A stretch of 64,000 nt of DNA, taken from Corynespora cassiicola. Its lineage: Eukaryota > Ascomycota > Dothideomycetes > Pleosporales > Corynesporascaceae. The notes beneath the pieces were generated by a model that was not told where the DNA came from, searched no databases, and saw only the letters and a program-made list of their open reading frames with translations. Both the position numbers and the translations under genes were made by a program. The stretch lies in the NCBI GenBank assembly GCA_022059125.1, contig JAEUWY010000016.1:1178001-1242000 (forward strand). Direction: 5' to 3'. The first letter of the stretch is position 1. Every line of letters starts with the position of its first letter. Below are positions 23,524-33,213 of this stretch, piece after piece.

Positions 23524-24223
23524 GGAGGATTTTTTTGGATGGGATTAGTGGTGATGGTGATCCGTGGAGTGAAGTGGGATGGGAGGGGTGAGCCGAGGTG
23601 GACGGGTTAGGGCACAACAAGTATGGAACTTGGGGGGTTAGACTTCTTTTCTGGGCTGGGGGAAATCATCCACAATCGAGTATCAGAGCGCTGTAATTAA
23701 CTGTTGGCAATATCTGGTGGCGGCTGAAGGGTGGTGAGGCGGTAACATGTACGTTCGTTCGTGTTGATTCGGCCTCAGGCATTCTTGGCCTTGGGCAGCG
23801 TCAGCGTCAGCCTCACGTTTTGTCTCCCGGATTCCGTGTCATGCGGCCACCAATGGTAGCTTGCTTCCATCCCCGCAGCGCCCTGCTGGTTAGTCCCAGC
23901 CACGGTATATATACTTCCACCCATGGTTTGGGAACCCTCTTTCTTCGCACCCATTTCGTGCTTGTCTAGGTTGGGGGGGGGACACGAGCCGTAAGTAGCC
24001 TCTTTTTTGCATGTTATCTCTGGTAACTGGTATCTCGTCATGAGTAAGTCACTAAACTGCCCAGGTTTCGGTGGCGGCTGGAGAGGAGCAGGCTGTTTCT
24101 CACGAAGTAAACACAACAGTAGGTATCCCGATCCAGTTCAGTGATACACGACTAATACACCATCACAGATCTTTGGTTCATTTCTACCAACCCATACGTT
24201 CAAGGCTTGCGGCCTGTTACTAG
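23524..24223. other. Intergenic / possible 5' exons of the C2H2 gene
   Basis: Contains a coding-like stretch at about 24063-24104 (reads VSVAAGEEQAVSHE, followed by GTAAAC) that would join in phase to the frame opening at 24224, but a start codon could not be fixed. A 113-codon frame on the minus strand (23775-24116) is not supported by motifs. Confidence 0.3.
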
Positions 24224-25129
24224 GCCGCTCAAGCAATCCATCACCACCACGATGATCATCACATAAAGCAAGACGGTCAACGTCAAGTCGACAATACAAA
24301 GACATGCCAATCCAATTCCGAACGCGAGAACGACAAATCGACAGCTAGTTGGATACTGGGGACTGAAGATGCCTTTTGGCAGATTGAGGACAGCAGTGCG
24401 AGTTCACATCTTGACCCAACGTGGTGGACAGATTATGTGGCGGAACATGTTAGGCGTGATGGTGATGACCAGGGAGAATGCAGCTCCAACTCTTTCGGAG
24501 CACAGGATATCCTGCTCTCTCACTCTCCGGACTTTTCCCCTCAGAATTCATTAACCACTACGGGTCTCGAAACGCAATGCTTGTCCCCGCCCAGTATTAG
24601 ACAGCCTGAAGATTCATGGACCAACCTTACCCAGCGCTTACAATCAGACGAGAGCTTTCCAGCCGAAATCTCAATGATTCCATCCTCACATATAAATACT
24701 TCCACAGCGACTCCTTCTATTGTGACTACTTCCACGTCGGCACAATCATGCGGAACATCCACCCCACCAAACACCGAGTCGATTCCTGCGGCCACCGGCG
24801 TGAACCAAAGTGGCAAGATGGAAATTTCCCGTCTTGCAGTTCAGAGTGTTCGGAGGCGCGCGAATCAACGCCAAAAGATTACCGATGCGGTTGGGTCCGA
24901 TATCAAATGCAACGCATGCAATCGGAAGTTCACTTTAGCAAAGGACTTAGTCCGGCACCGAGATTCAACTTCGTGTTCATCTAGCCCGGCCGCAAAGAGG
25001 GACAGATCGGACATGAAGAAGAAATTCGTGTGTACTTGTGGAAAGGGCTATCCCAGAAAAGATGGCCTCTTGAGACATCTGAGGACAATCAAAGATACCA
25101 ATAACCATTCAGATGCTCGTCCGGAATGA
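24224..25129 (+). CDS. C2H2-like zinc-finger protein, 5' end unresolved
   Basis: The frame is open from 24224 to the stop at 25129 (about 301 codons) but has no ATG near its start, so one or more upstream exons are expected. Seen: a His/Asp/Gln-rich beginning, an acidic Trp-containing stretch (DAFWQIED, DPTWWTDY), a Ser/Thr-rich middle, a basic SVRRRANQRQK, and near the C terminus two atypical fingers: CNACNRKF...LVRHRDSTSC (a C2HC form) and CTCGKGYPRKDGLLRHL...NNH (CxC spacing). Such degenerate paired fingers occur in fungal transcription-factor-like proteins; nuclear DNA binding is inferred, not shown. Codon use and the long open frame support expression. The neighbouring genes give no functional clue. 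Confidence 0.55.
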   Translation, partial: AAQAIHHHHDDHHIKQDGQRQVDNTKTCQSNSERENDKSTASWILGTEDAFWQIEDSSASSHLDPTWWTDYVAEHVRRDGDDQGECSSNSFGAQDILLSHSPDFSPQNSLTTTGLETQCLSPPSIRQPEDSWTNLTQRLQSDESFPAEISMIPSSHINTSTATPSIVTTSTSAQSCGTSTPPNTESIPAATGVNQSGKMEISRLAVQSVRRRANQRQKITDAVGSDIKCNACNRKFTLAKDLVRHRDSTSCSSSPAAKRDRSDMKKKFVCTCGKGYPRKDGLLRHLRTIKDTNNHSDARPE

Positions 25130-26005
25130 GGGCCTCAAATGGGCCCTTGTAAGCCGACTCGTCACAATGCTCTACAACAACTCTACTATTACTATAAACT
25201 TCAAGGCCCAGTGTTGTTATCTCGTAATGGTCTGCCTGTGGGCTCGTACCATTCCGCACACTTCTCTCCATTGCGTCGGAAGTGACGAATACCCACTGGC
25301 AACTATTTTGTCGGAATTTCTTTGTATCGCGATCGAACGACGGACCGACCTATGTCAGATGATCATGGTGTGAAATCCTCTGCGCTGCAAAGTGCAGAGG
25401 TTCATAGAGAATACTTTGGGGACTAGGCGACCCGTCCTGGGGTCTTTAAAAGATGGAAGTGCGTCAGGCTGTGTTGTGCTTTGCACGGACAGCTGGAGAG
25501 GTTCGTTGTTGCTGGACCGTCACTGGGGAATCGGAGTCGTGACCAGTTCCCTGTCTTGAAGAGGCTTAAAAAGAACACTTGGGACGGGGGGTATTTTCAT
25601 GAGGCTCGTTTTAGTGTTTTTCTTTTGTTGGCAGGGGTTTTCCTATAATTCATGCTCCCACGAATAGTATCACCTATACACCCATTGATTTGTGGTCATC
25701 GGGGAAAGCTACAACAGGCCTGTTTGGGTTTTCCGTCAACCCATTTAGTTGGACAATTGGATGGGCTTCTATCTACAGGCCCGAACGTTTATTGAAATAA
25801 AAAATAAGCTTTATGGACAGAAGACTGCTTGTCCTTTAATTGTCATCAGTAGCTGGGCATACCTGCTTTATCAAAACAGTTTTTTTCATTTTCGAGACAT
25901 AAATGACTGGATTCATATATTGAAACTCAGGATCAAAATCATCAGCTCTCCTTTCGCTCCAAATGGGAGCGTAGAATTTGCAAGGTACATGAAACGCAAA
26001 GACAA
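25130..26005. other. AT-rich intergenic segment
   Basis: 3' flanks of two convergent genes; base composition becomes A/T-rich after 25600. No gene is supported. Confidence 0.45.
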
Positions 26006-27584
26006 TCACGATATTATAGATCTCCTATTTTGCTCTCTCTTGACCCTTCGTCTTTCTCTTTGCTTTGATGCTCGTTTCTGTTGTTTTTGTTGCTCTCTTC
26101 TTGACTGCTCGTGTGAGCCTTTCTTGGCCTTATTCGAGGTTTCTTTCAACCTTAGTCCCCTACATATATCAGCGTATGTGGGACCATGGTGGATTCGCTT
26201 GTCTTTTTTCTTTGACTTTTCGCCTAGATGAAATATGAGCAGACTTTTAAAATAAGATACGGATACCAAACCCACCTAAACGCGGCAGCAGGGGGAATTC
26301 CGTATCATAGTTTCGCACCCAAAACTCTTCGGGCTTATTGATAACATGTTTCACAAATAGCTGAAATCCTTCAAACTCAAAAGAGTCATGGAGATTTTCA
26401 CTCTTTCTGAAAGCCTTCGTCTTTCTCCGCAGATATGCCTTAGAGTTTTTTCTCTCTCCTTTAATTTCCTTCAGTTGAATATATATCTCGAAGAGTTGGC
26501 TGGGGAAACGAGCATCAGTTGCCATGTAGATGTCCGTATAGATGTCATGACGAATAAAATGCGATATTGTATACCTAGAGCCCAGCTTGGTCCTAGGTGA
26601 GAGCATGGGTCGTAATACAGCATGCTCCGATATATTGCCGTGAGTGGTACATTTGAAGAAGCGTCGTATTGAAAGTTCATGACCGTTTTCGAACGAAGTA
26701 TCGGTCTCATGTACAACCTGGCGATCTTCCAACATGCTGGTCTGGATTTCGTCCTCGAGTTGGCATTCCATCTCAAAGATTTCATCTTTGGGGCTCCAAG
26801 ATTGCCGCTCTTGTCGGACATATGGATTTCGCTTCAAATGGCCATTCAGCGATATTAACACAAGCCAAGGAAGGCGATGGCATGTCGTGTAAGTCAAGCC
26901 GATATTTTTTGCATCGTCAATGTCACGCCGCCGCCACTGATTAGATTTAATGGTGGAGACTCGCGCGTTACTGCACTTCTTCCAGCTTTTGCTCCGCCCA
27001 GTATGGATTTTCCAGTAAAAAATGGCCTTACGACCAATAAAATCACGCTCATTGCTGAACGGGCTAGTCAGTGTCTCCGAATTGTCGCTTGAGGTGTTCT
27101 CGGATCCTGCCAATATTTTTGAGAAGTTTCTGCAATGCAATGATGCCATCGTTTCGGCCCATAGAATATTCATCTCTTCTAATGATAATGAATGTGGTCG
27201 CGTTCTACCATATTCGGTTCTACCATATTCGGTTTCTTGGTCGTTTTCTAGACAAACAGAATAAGAGAGGTTAGCTGAATGGCACGTTATATTTGGGATA
27301 GTCTTACTTTGTTTACAAGTATCTATCGTTTTCCAAATGTAAATGTGCTTCCTACTTAAACATCTCTTCATTTCCTGTTTTCTAGATTTTTGCTGATATT
27401 TTCCGTTCATAGTAAGATTATTCAGTTTAGAAATGCTGCATTCTACCTTTTGTCTGGTATGGTTTAGCGCCTCATCTGCTTTGCACATCCTTGCAGAGTG
27501 TGAAGGATTCGAGGGAAAGTCAATAGGAAAGCCGCATGCAGAAAAGCGGCTCTTGCCGGTATCATGGGCTGTTGAGATTGACAT
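26006..27584 (-). CDS. Orphan protein, three exons (491 aa)
   Basis: Minus-strand model 27584-27308, 27247-26267, 26223-26006. Intron 1 (60 nt) and intron 2 (43 nt, with a CTCAT branch-like site and CTAG end) are GT-AG and in phase. Intron 1 has no in-frame stop, so its removal is inferred from its canonical ends and GCTAAC branch site. Exon 3 adds a very basic, Lys/Arg/Gln-rich tail (GEKSKKKDKR, then many RR/QQ/KR pairs), suggesting nucleic-acid binding or nuclear location. The middle is rich in Ser, Arg, His and Trp with no recognised domain. A 15-bp tandem duplication gives the repeat EYGRT-EYGRT near residue 100. The gene is AT-richer than its neighbours. Not recognised; possibly a lineage-specific gene. 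Confidence 0.5.
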
Positions 27585-28020
27585 GATTTATCAAATTCAT
27601 TCATTGTCATAGTATAGCCGATTGTCGAGATCAACGCATGTCTACGGATTTTGTTCTGCCATGGAAGTCTTGCGCAATGGGATTACGTCACGTGGGAGGC
27701 TGAACAATCCCCGCGCTCTTATACGAGTTGCGGCCAGCTTTCTTGGCCAATCATTTTTGATAGGGTATAAACGCCATCAACAAAACGGCTAACAAGTCCT
27801 GTAGACTGTATACAGTTCAATAATACTCGGCGGAGTCCTGATTACTGGGGGAAATGGCCGTCAAAGCATCAGAATTGGCAAAATTTGATCGCCAATACTA
27901 ATACCATTTGAACATAAATCTGCAATTAAACTGCTCCGCTCGCCTCCAGCTACTTAGACAAAAGTTAGTCAACGGTAAGTTAAAACTAAGCCCATTTCTG
28001 GGCCAAGACTGCGGCCTCCA

Positions 28021-28179
28021 ATCCTGCCATTTATATAAGCGGCCACCAATCAAAAATGGAAGGGATGCAGCTCCTTATGACAACGTCTAATCGCCATGCG
28101 GCCTTCAATCAGTTCATCTCTTCAAAATGCGGCCTTCAATAATATTGCGATTTCAGACTCATTCTATGCGGCCTCCAAT
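28021..28179. repeat. Five copies of a 12-bp motif GCGGCCTYCAAT
   Basis: Copies at 28021-28032 (GCGGCCTCCAAT), 28049-28060 (GCGGCCACCAAT), 28098-28109 and 28129-28140 (GCGGCCTTCAAT), and 28168-28179 (GCGGCCTCCAAT), all in the same orientation. Three contain CCAAT. They are spaced 28, 49, 31 and 39 bp apart, so this is not a simple tandem array. They lie in the divergent promoter between the genes starting at 27584 (-) and 28345 (+). Confidence 0.9.
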
Positions 28180-28234
28180 AGCAAAACAGACCACAAACTC
28201 TAGCCTCACAATTTGAAGTACCCTCAGATCCGTG

Positions 28235-28240
28235 TATAAA
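28235..28240 (+). promoter_or_regulatory. TATA box of the 69-aa gene
   Basis: TATAAA about 105 bp upstream of ATG 28345 and downstream of the repeated GCGGCC/CAAT motifs. Confidence 0.5.
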
Positions 28241-28344
28241 GACCTAGTAATCTACCGACTGTGCGATATTCAGTCAATCTAATTCAACTTGCTCGAAAAT
28301 CAGTTTAACTTGCCAAATCACTTCAAGCTTTTTTATCGACAAAA

Positions 28345-28554
28345 ATGCCATCCACTACTTCTCGACTAGCAGAGCGGACGAGTCCTACATCGCAATCGTT
28401 CACAAACGTTACCCAGCCGACACTGACTGCAGAAAACCTCGCCGTACATACAGAAACATACCATACGGGTCTTACACCGATGCAACGCTGGCTGTTGCAA
28501 AGTCCTGCTGAGGATCATTACTGTGGCCACACCACCCATACAAGAGCTGAATAA
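28345..28554 (+). CDS. Possible small protein (69 aa)
   Basis: ATG 28345 is in a good context (CAAAAATGCC) behind a TATA box and a motif-rich promoter, and opens a 69-codon frame rich in Thr, Ser and His with no signal peptide or membrane segment. No homology is recognised. The case rests on the promoter architecture rather than on the protein itself. It could instead be the first exon of something longer or the leader of a noncoding transcript. Confidence 0.35.
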   Translation: MPSTTSRLAERTSPTSQSFTNVTQPTLTAENLAVHTETYHTGLTPMQRWLLQSPAEDHYCGHTTHTRAE

Positions 28555-29035
28555 ATGTACAGAGAACCCGTGTATATCGTAGCATATCTGACAAGATTAG
28601 GAAACTTGCTGGTCTCCGGCGGGTTGGAGAGCATGTGGGAAGATGTGAGACACTGGGTTTAAGTAATGGCGACTGGGAATAGGATTGATTTCGTCCAAAA
28701 AATCAGGTAGAGCAAGTCTTGGTGATTATCTAGTTGAAACCAACCCGTATTCTCCCAGTGAGAGTTTTAGTGTAGCAATGCCCAAGAATATATCCCGACC
28801 TCACCCTTGGACTATAATATACACGTACCAGTTCAATAAGCTACAAGAAAGCTGTACACGTTTCCAACACACAGCGTGAGACCGCCATAAAACAAGTCGC
28901 TCCTCTGACAAGAAAGCCGTAACATCCAGCTTGACACGCCGCCCTCAAACCAAGTCTTCGCAGGACATCACACCCTTCACCTCCGATGATCACTCACAAT
29001 CAAGCCCGTTGTAATCCCCCTCGCCTCTCTCCCCT
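28555..29035. other. Intergenic, no gene seen
   Basis: Nothing recognised; the right end is the 3' flank of the 635-aa orphan. Confidence 0.5.
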
Positions 29036-30943
29036 CTACTTCCCCTTCGCCGCCGTAAGCGCCACACTCCTACTCTCCTTCCTCAACCTCTTCGCCCCCT
29101 CCCCGTCCTGCTCAACCGACGGCAACGCAATCGGATGCGTCCTCGCGCGTTTCAACCCCGGCTTCTCTACCACCCGCCCCGAAACCGAGCCATTGCGCTG
29201 AGGAAGCGGGATCCTCGACGAAGGCACAACTCCAACACCCAAGCTCAGCGTTTCACGCAGCGCGACCGCTTTCCTGCCGAGCGACGTCAAGGGCGAAGCA
29301 GGACCCTGCAGCCCGCCGCTCTCTAGCAGCCCACCACCCGGCGACGCAGGTACAGCGCCCAACTGCTCCCTCACCCTCGACACCCTCCGCCTCTCCGCCT
29401 GTATCCTCGCGCGCTCCCTCACGCCCGCGCGCTCGGCGACGCGGTCGAGGCGCGCGCTGCACTGCCTGCGCAGTTCCTCGACGGAGCTCGAGTCCGAGTC
29501 GGAGCGCGGAGCAGCAGCAGCAACAGCAGCAGCAGCAGTAGCAGCCGGGGCGTGCAGGTCATGCGGCGTGATGGGGGCTGCAAGGAGGCCGCCCGCCCTC
29601 TCGATGGTGACTCGGTCGTGCTCGATCTGGTCCAGGAGCGCCCTGACGCTGGGGTCGAGGGGTTCGGAGAGGACGGTGGTTAGGGGTGGGGGGCGGAAGG
29701 GTGCGGACGAGGGACCTGCAGTGGCTGTGATGGTGGTGGTATCGGTGGAGGATTCGCCTCTGGAAAGGGTGGTGGGGGTGTATGTCTGGACGGCGTGGTC
29801 GCATCTCTCGGCTCGGAGGCTTGCTGGAGAGCTCACGGGTCTCGGAATCCTGGTTTGAGGAGTGTTGGGCTCGGAGGTCCACTGCTGAGGCAATGCTGTA
29901 CGGGCTTCCGTGTCGTTGTCGTTGTCGTTGATAAGCAGCTTGGCCCTCATGCTGGGTCTCATGGAGCGTGTTGTCAGCCTAATGTCTATAGAGCCCGTGT
30001 CAGAACTGATGCCCCTCTTCTGTATCTTTGCGGGAGTGGAGGGATGCGTTGGTACCGGAATGCGACTCGGACTGTTGTTCTCGTTTTTCTTGTTGAAGCG
30101 GCCCAAGAACCTGAACAATCCGCCTGGTTTAGCTTGTTCCCGTTGCTCAGGAGTCCTCGCGGCGGTTGGAAGTGACATATATCTCGGTTGACCATCGCTC
30201 GTGGTGCCCGATGACTGCTCGGTGTCGGAGCTGGCATTCGGCGGCGGCGGTACCAACAAATCCTCTGCCACACACTCGCTCGAGCTTGTCCAAGTGACTG
30301 TAGTATCGCTGATTGGACTACGCATCATGTGTCGTACGTCAATGTCGACCACATGCTGTAGATATCGTGGAGTCCAGTGTTCCTGTGGAATCGGACTGAG
30401 CTGGTGTGAGAAGCCTTGGGGGTGTTCGACGCGCTCAGCGCTTTTCTCTGGTGATGGTGATGGATCATATTTCTTCTCCCATTTCTGTAGCCACTTCTTG
30501 CGACTCGAGGCAGACCGCATTACGTTCATATGCCACGGAGGCAGCGTCTTGTTGTAATGTGTGGAGTGTGGTTCTCGCAGCTCGCGCGGCGGCGGGAAGA
30601 GTTGCGCCTCGATAAAGGGAAGTGCTTCGCGGCAGTACCGTCTGTGTGCTTCTTTTCGGTGGACAATGAGCCCGCGTGGTCGAAGCTCGCGATGGAAGTG
30701 TTGTCGAGTAGCGAGGCTGACATGCGCAGAGTATCTCCTGGTTAATTGCACGTCTTCGTCGTCGGGCGACGCGACTGCGACGCGCCCGCAGTGAAAGCGC
30801 TGCCTGCTGTTGTTGTTTTGGTTGTTCGCCATTTTACATTGTGTTGAGTTGAGGGACCAGTGAAAGCGTTGACTGCCAGCGCCCCAGACTCGGCCGCAGA
30901 GACTGCTTTGACGAGATTGGACCTTGAGTCTGGTGCGAGTCAT
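29036..30943 (-). CDS. Hypothetical disordered protein (635 aa, or 598 aa from the second ATG)
   Basis: Single long frame from ATG 30943 to a stop at 29036; a second ATG at 30832 (MANNQNNNSRQRF) is an equally good start. Seen: a His/Arg-rich N-terminal block with PFIEAQLFPPPRELREPHS and SSRKKWLQKWEKKYDPSPSPE, which looks like the conserved part; then a long Ser/Thr/Pro-rich region; NDNDND; an Ala tract coded by a GCN repeat (about 29510-29545); and a basic region RERARIQAERRRVSRVREQLG that may form a helix. The C terminus has nuclear-signal-like KRLRKESR. No catalytic domain is recognised. The stop lies about 60 bases from the start of low-complexity 3' DNA, and GatB begins its 3' end only 152 bp upstream of ATG 30943. 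Confidence 0.7.
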   Translation of the reverse strand: MTRTRLKVQSRQSSLCGRVWGAGSQRFHWSLNSTQCKMANNQNNNSRQRFHCGRVAVASPDDEDVQLTRRYSAHVSLATRQHFHRELRPRGLIVHRKEAHRRYCREALPFIEAQLFPPPRELREPHSTHYNKTLPPWHMNVMRSASSRKKWLQKWEKKYDPSPSPEKSAERVEHPQGFSHQLSPIPQEHWTPRYLQHVVDIDVRHMMRSPISDTTVTWTSSSECVAEDLLVPPPPNASSDTEQSSGTTSDGQPRYMSLPTAARTPEQREQAKPGGLFRFLGRFNKKNENNSPSRIPVPTHPSTPAKIQKRGISSDTGSIDIRLTTRSMRPSMRAKLLINDNDNDTEARTALPQQWTSEPNTPQTRIPRPVSSPASLRAERCDHAVQTYTPTTLSRGESSTDTTTITATAGPSSAPFRPPPLTTVLSEPLDPSVRALLDQIEHDRVTIERAGGLLAAPITPHDLHAPAATAAAAVAAAAPRSDSDSSSVEELRRQCSARLDRVAERAGVRERARIQAERRRVSRVREQLGAVPASPGGGLLESGGLQGPASPLTSLGRKAVALRETLSLGVGVVPSSRIPLPQRNGSVSGRVVEKPGLKRARTHPIALPSVEQDGEGAKRLRKESRSVALTAAKGK

Positions 30944-31095
30944 TGTTCCTACCGTGTTGTTGAGAATTTATGACGTTTCTCGACGTCTTGTTCACAAGGC
31001 TAGAATCGTGGATAGGTAGGTCACTCACTGGGTTGCAGCCTATAGTTCAAGATTGATCATGGATGATTTCCATTCAAAGCGCTCCCCGCCGTGCA

Positions 31096-33090
31096 CTACT
31101 TTTGTCCCATTGGCGGCAGCTCCAGCAGCTCCCTTAGTATAATCTCAGCAGTTTCAGGTTCTACGGTGCCTTCAGCACCCCGTGCCATCATCTGTCCCAC
31201 AAAAAACTTGACCTTTTGGTGCCGTTGTTTCTCCACGATGTCCTTTACGACGTCAGGCTTACTATCGAGCACCGTTTGAGCCAAGTCAAGGTATTCTTGG
31301 CGAGAGAGTGGCCGCAAGAGCAAACCCTCTTCACCAATGATTTGCTCCACTGAGCGAGCGTCACCCCCGAACTTCTGAGCAAGGAGGCTTTTGGCTGTCC
31401 GGCCGGTGATTTGCTTGCGCAATAGATGCTCGATGATCGAGGCGAGCTCACTTGAACCAACACGAGTGTCGGACCATTCTGTGTCTGTGAAGAGACCGCC
31501 TAGTTCCATGAGGACCCTAAAAAGCTGTAAGCACACGATCACGTGTCATGGTCCCAGTTGCTTAGCGGTAGCCTACCAATTTCCAGCAGCCTTGCCAATC
31601 CGCGCCAATATTTCGGGCTCATCGGCAAACTTTGATTGAAGCTGCTCAACGACATCATAGTAGTAGTCAAGTCGGTCGCCATCGTCGAGCAGGAGTAGAG
31701 TGCTCGCGTCTTTCGAGGTCAACTTGTATTCTCCGCCCTCAACGAGAGTCTCAATGTTATCATCGGGCAAATTGGGCATCGTTGTCTTCAGGTGCTCAAT
31801 CAAATCCTGCACATGTTAATCCAATACAGATGGGCTGAGTGACCAAAACATACATTTCCGATAAAGACCGGTGGCAGGTCGGGGTCAGGCATGTAACGGT
31901 AGTCAACCTCGCCCTCTTTGCCTCGCAGTCGCTTAGTCGTTTTGCTACCTAGGGTCCACCCGCGGGTTTCGCCTTCGACAACACCGCCGTTCTCTATGAG
32001 GTCGATTTGGCGGTCTCGTTCAGCAATGATGGCATCCTCGATCGCCTTGACGCTTGCCAAATTTTTAATCTCGGTCCGCTGTCCAAGGCCGCTGACACCG
32101 TGATATGAATGGGTTTGCCCGGTCTGATCCGCGTGCCGTTGCCTGACTGATACGTTGACATCTGCACGGAGCCCGCCGACTTCCATTCCTGCCGTCACGG
32201 CATTGACCGTCTTGAGTATGGTCTGGATTTTTCGCACGCAAACGGCAGCAGTGGTAGGATTGTGGATCTGGGGAAGGGTGATTATCTCGATGAGAGGGTG
32301 CGAAACGCGGTTGAAGTCGAGGAGCTGAAGAGGAGGCTGCTGGATGGTCTTGGCTGTATCTTGTTCCATCTGAACCTGTTTTATACCGATGGTAACGGGA
32401 CCACCTTCGGGGGATACTCCACCGGGAAAGTCGTGGGGGTATAGAGTGATGTGGCCATCCCGAGCGAATGGTTCTGCCGTGCTCATTAGCTTCAGTCATG
32501 GCTCTTTCCTAGAGCATCTCACCATAGTATTGTGTAATCTGGTACCCGTTAGGCTGATCCTGGTAAAAATAGTGCTTCCTGTCGAAGCTGCTCCTCGGCT
32601 GGATCTCGCAATTCAGAGCCAGGGCAGCTCGCACCGCAGGAACAAGAGTCGCTTTCTGGAAATGGGGCTGGCTACCCGGAAAAGCGACATCGAAGAGGGC
32701 AACATGCGCATTTGCTTTTTGACTGGACGAAGTCAGAGCATTAGAGAAGAGCTTCCGCGCGGTATTGAGCCCTGCATGAATCTCGATTCCAACGGTCAAT
32801 TCCCACTTGTCAAGCCGAGCATCCTTGATCTTATTTGAGTTCTTGGAAGCCGCCGAAGCTTCGCGACTCTCCTTTTTCTTCTTTCTCGTCGCGTCTTTTA
32901 ACGCTTTCCTGAAGGGTGTATCATCGGTCGGTTGGGGCTGGCTGGCGATTTGTACAGAGCGGAGTTGAGCAAAGGCTGGGCGGGCCAGCGAAGCCAATGG
33001 TAAGTGACGAGCGCGTAGACGACAGGTTTGACACACGTAGGGCTGTTTCGAGGCGAACGCGATGGTAGTGCGGGCGGTGTTCGAGAACAT
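31096..33090 (-). CDS. PET112: Mitochondrial glutamyl-tRNA(Gln) amidotransferase subunit B
   Basis: Four-exon minus-strand model 33090-32523, 32473-31854, 31806-31577, 31516-31096 (612 aa; introns 49, 47 and 60 nt). Seen: an Arg-rich, acid-poor N terminus that looks like a mitochondrial presequence; [15 protein letters not shown]; the GatB catalytic block ([16 protein letters not shown] joined by splicing to EPFARDG); [42 protein letters not shown]; and the C-terminal GatB/YqeY tail ([23 protein letters not shown]). With GatA and GatF (in yeast, Pet112 works with Her2 and Gtf1) it amidates Glu-tRNA(Gln) to Gln-tRNA(Gln) for mitochondrial translation. The acceptor of intron 1 was chosen because only ...GGCAG gives the family-conserved YYEP reading; a nearer ATG would be false. 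Confidence 0.95.
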
Positions 33091-33213
33091 GATGTGAGGA
33101 GAGTTCGGGTCGAAGTCTGAATGCGATGATGAGACGCGTGCGTCCGTGCGCTGTTCGGCTCGGAATGGATTCCGCCAATTTCGGATCCAGGACGCGATGT
33201 TCTCCAAGCCGCG

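Noticed and set aside
23775..24116. 113-codon minus-strand frame
   Set aside because: Runs through a G-run and lacks any motif; overlaps the likely 5' region of the C2H2 gene.
24437..25129. GTG start for the C2H2-like protein
   Set aside because: The same frame extends upstream to 24224 with protein-like sequence; GTG starts are not expected in a fungal nuclear gene.
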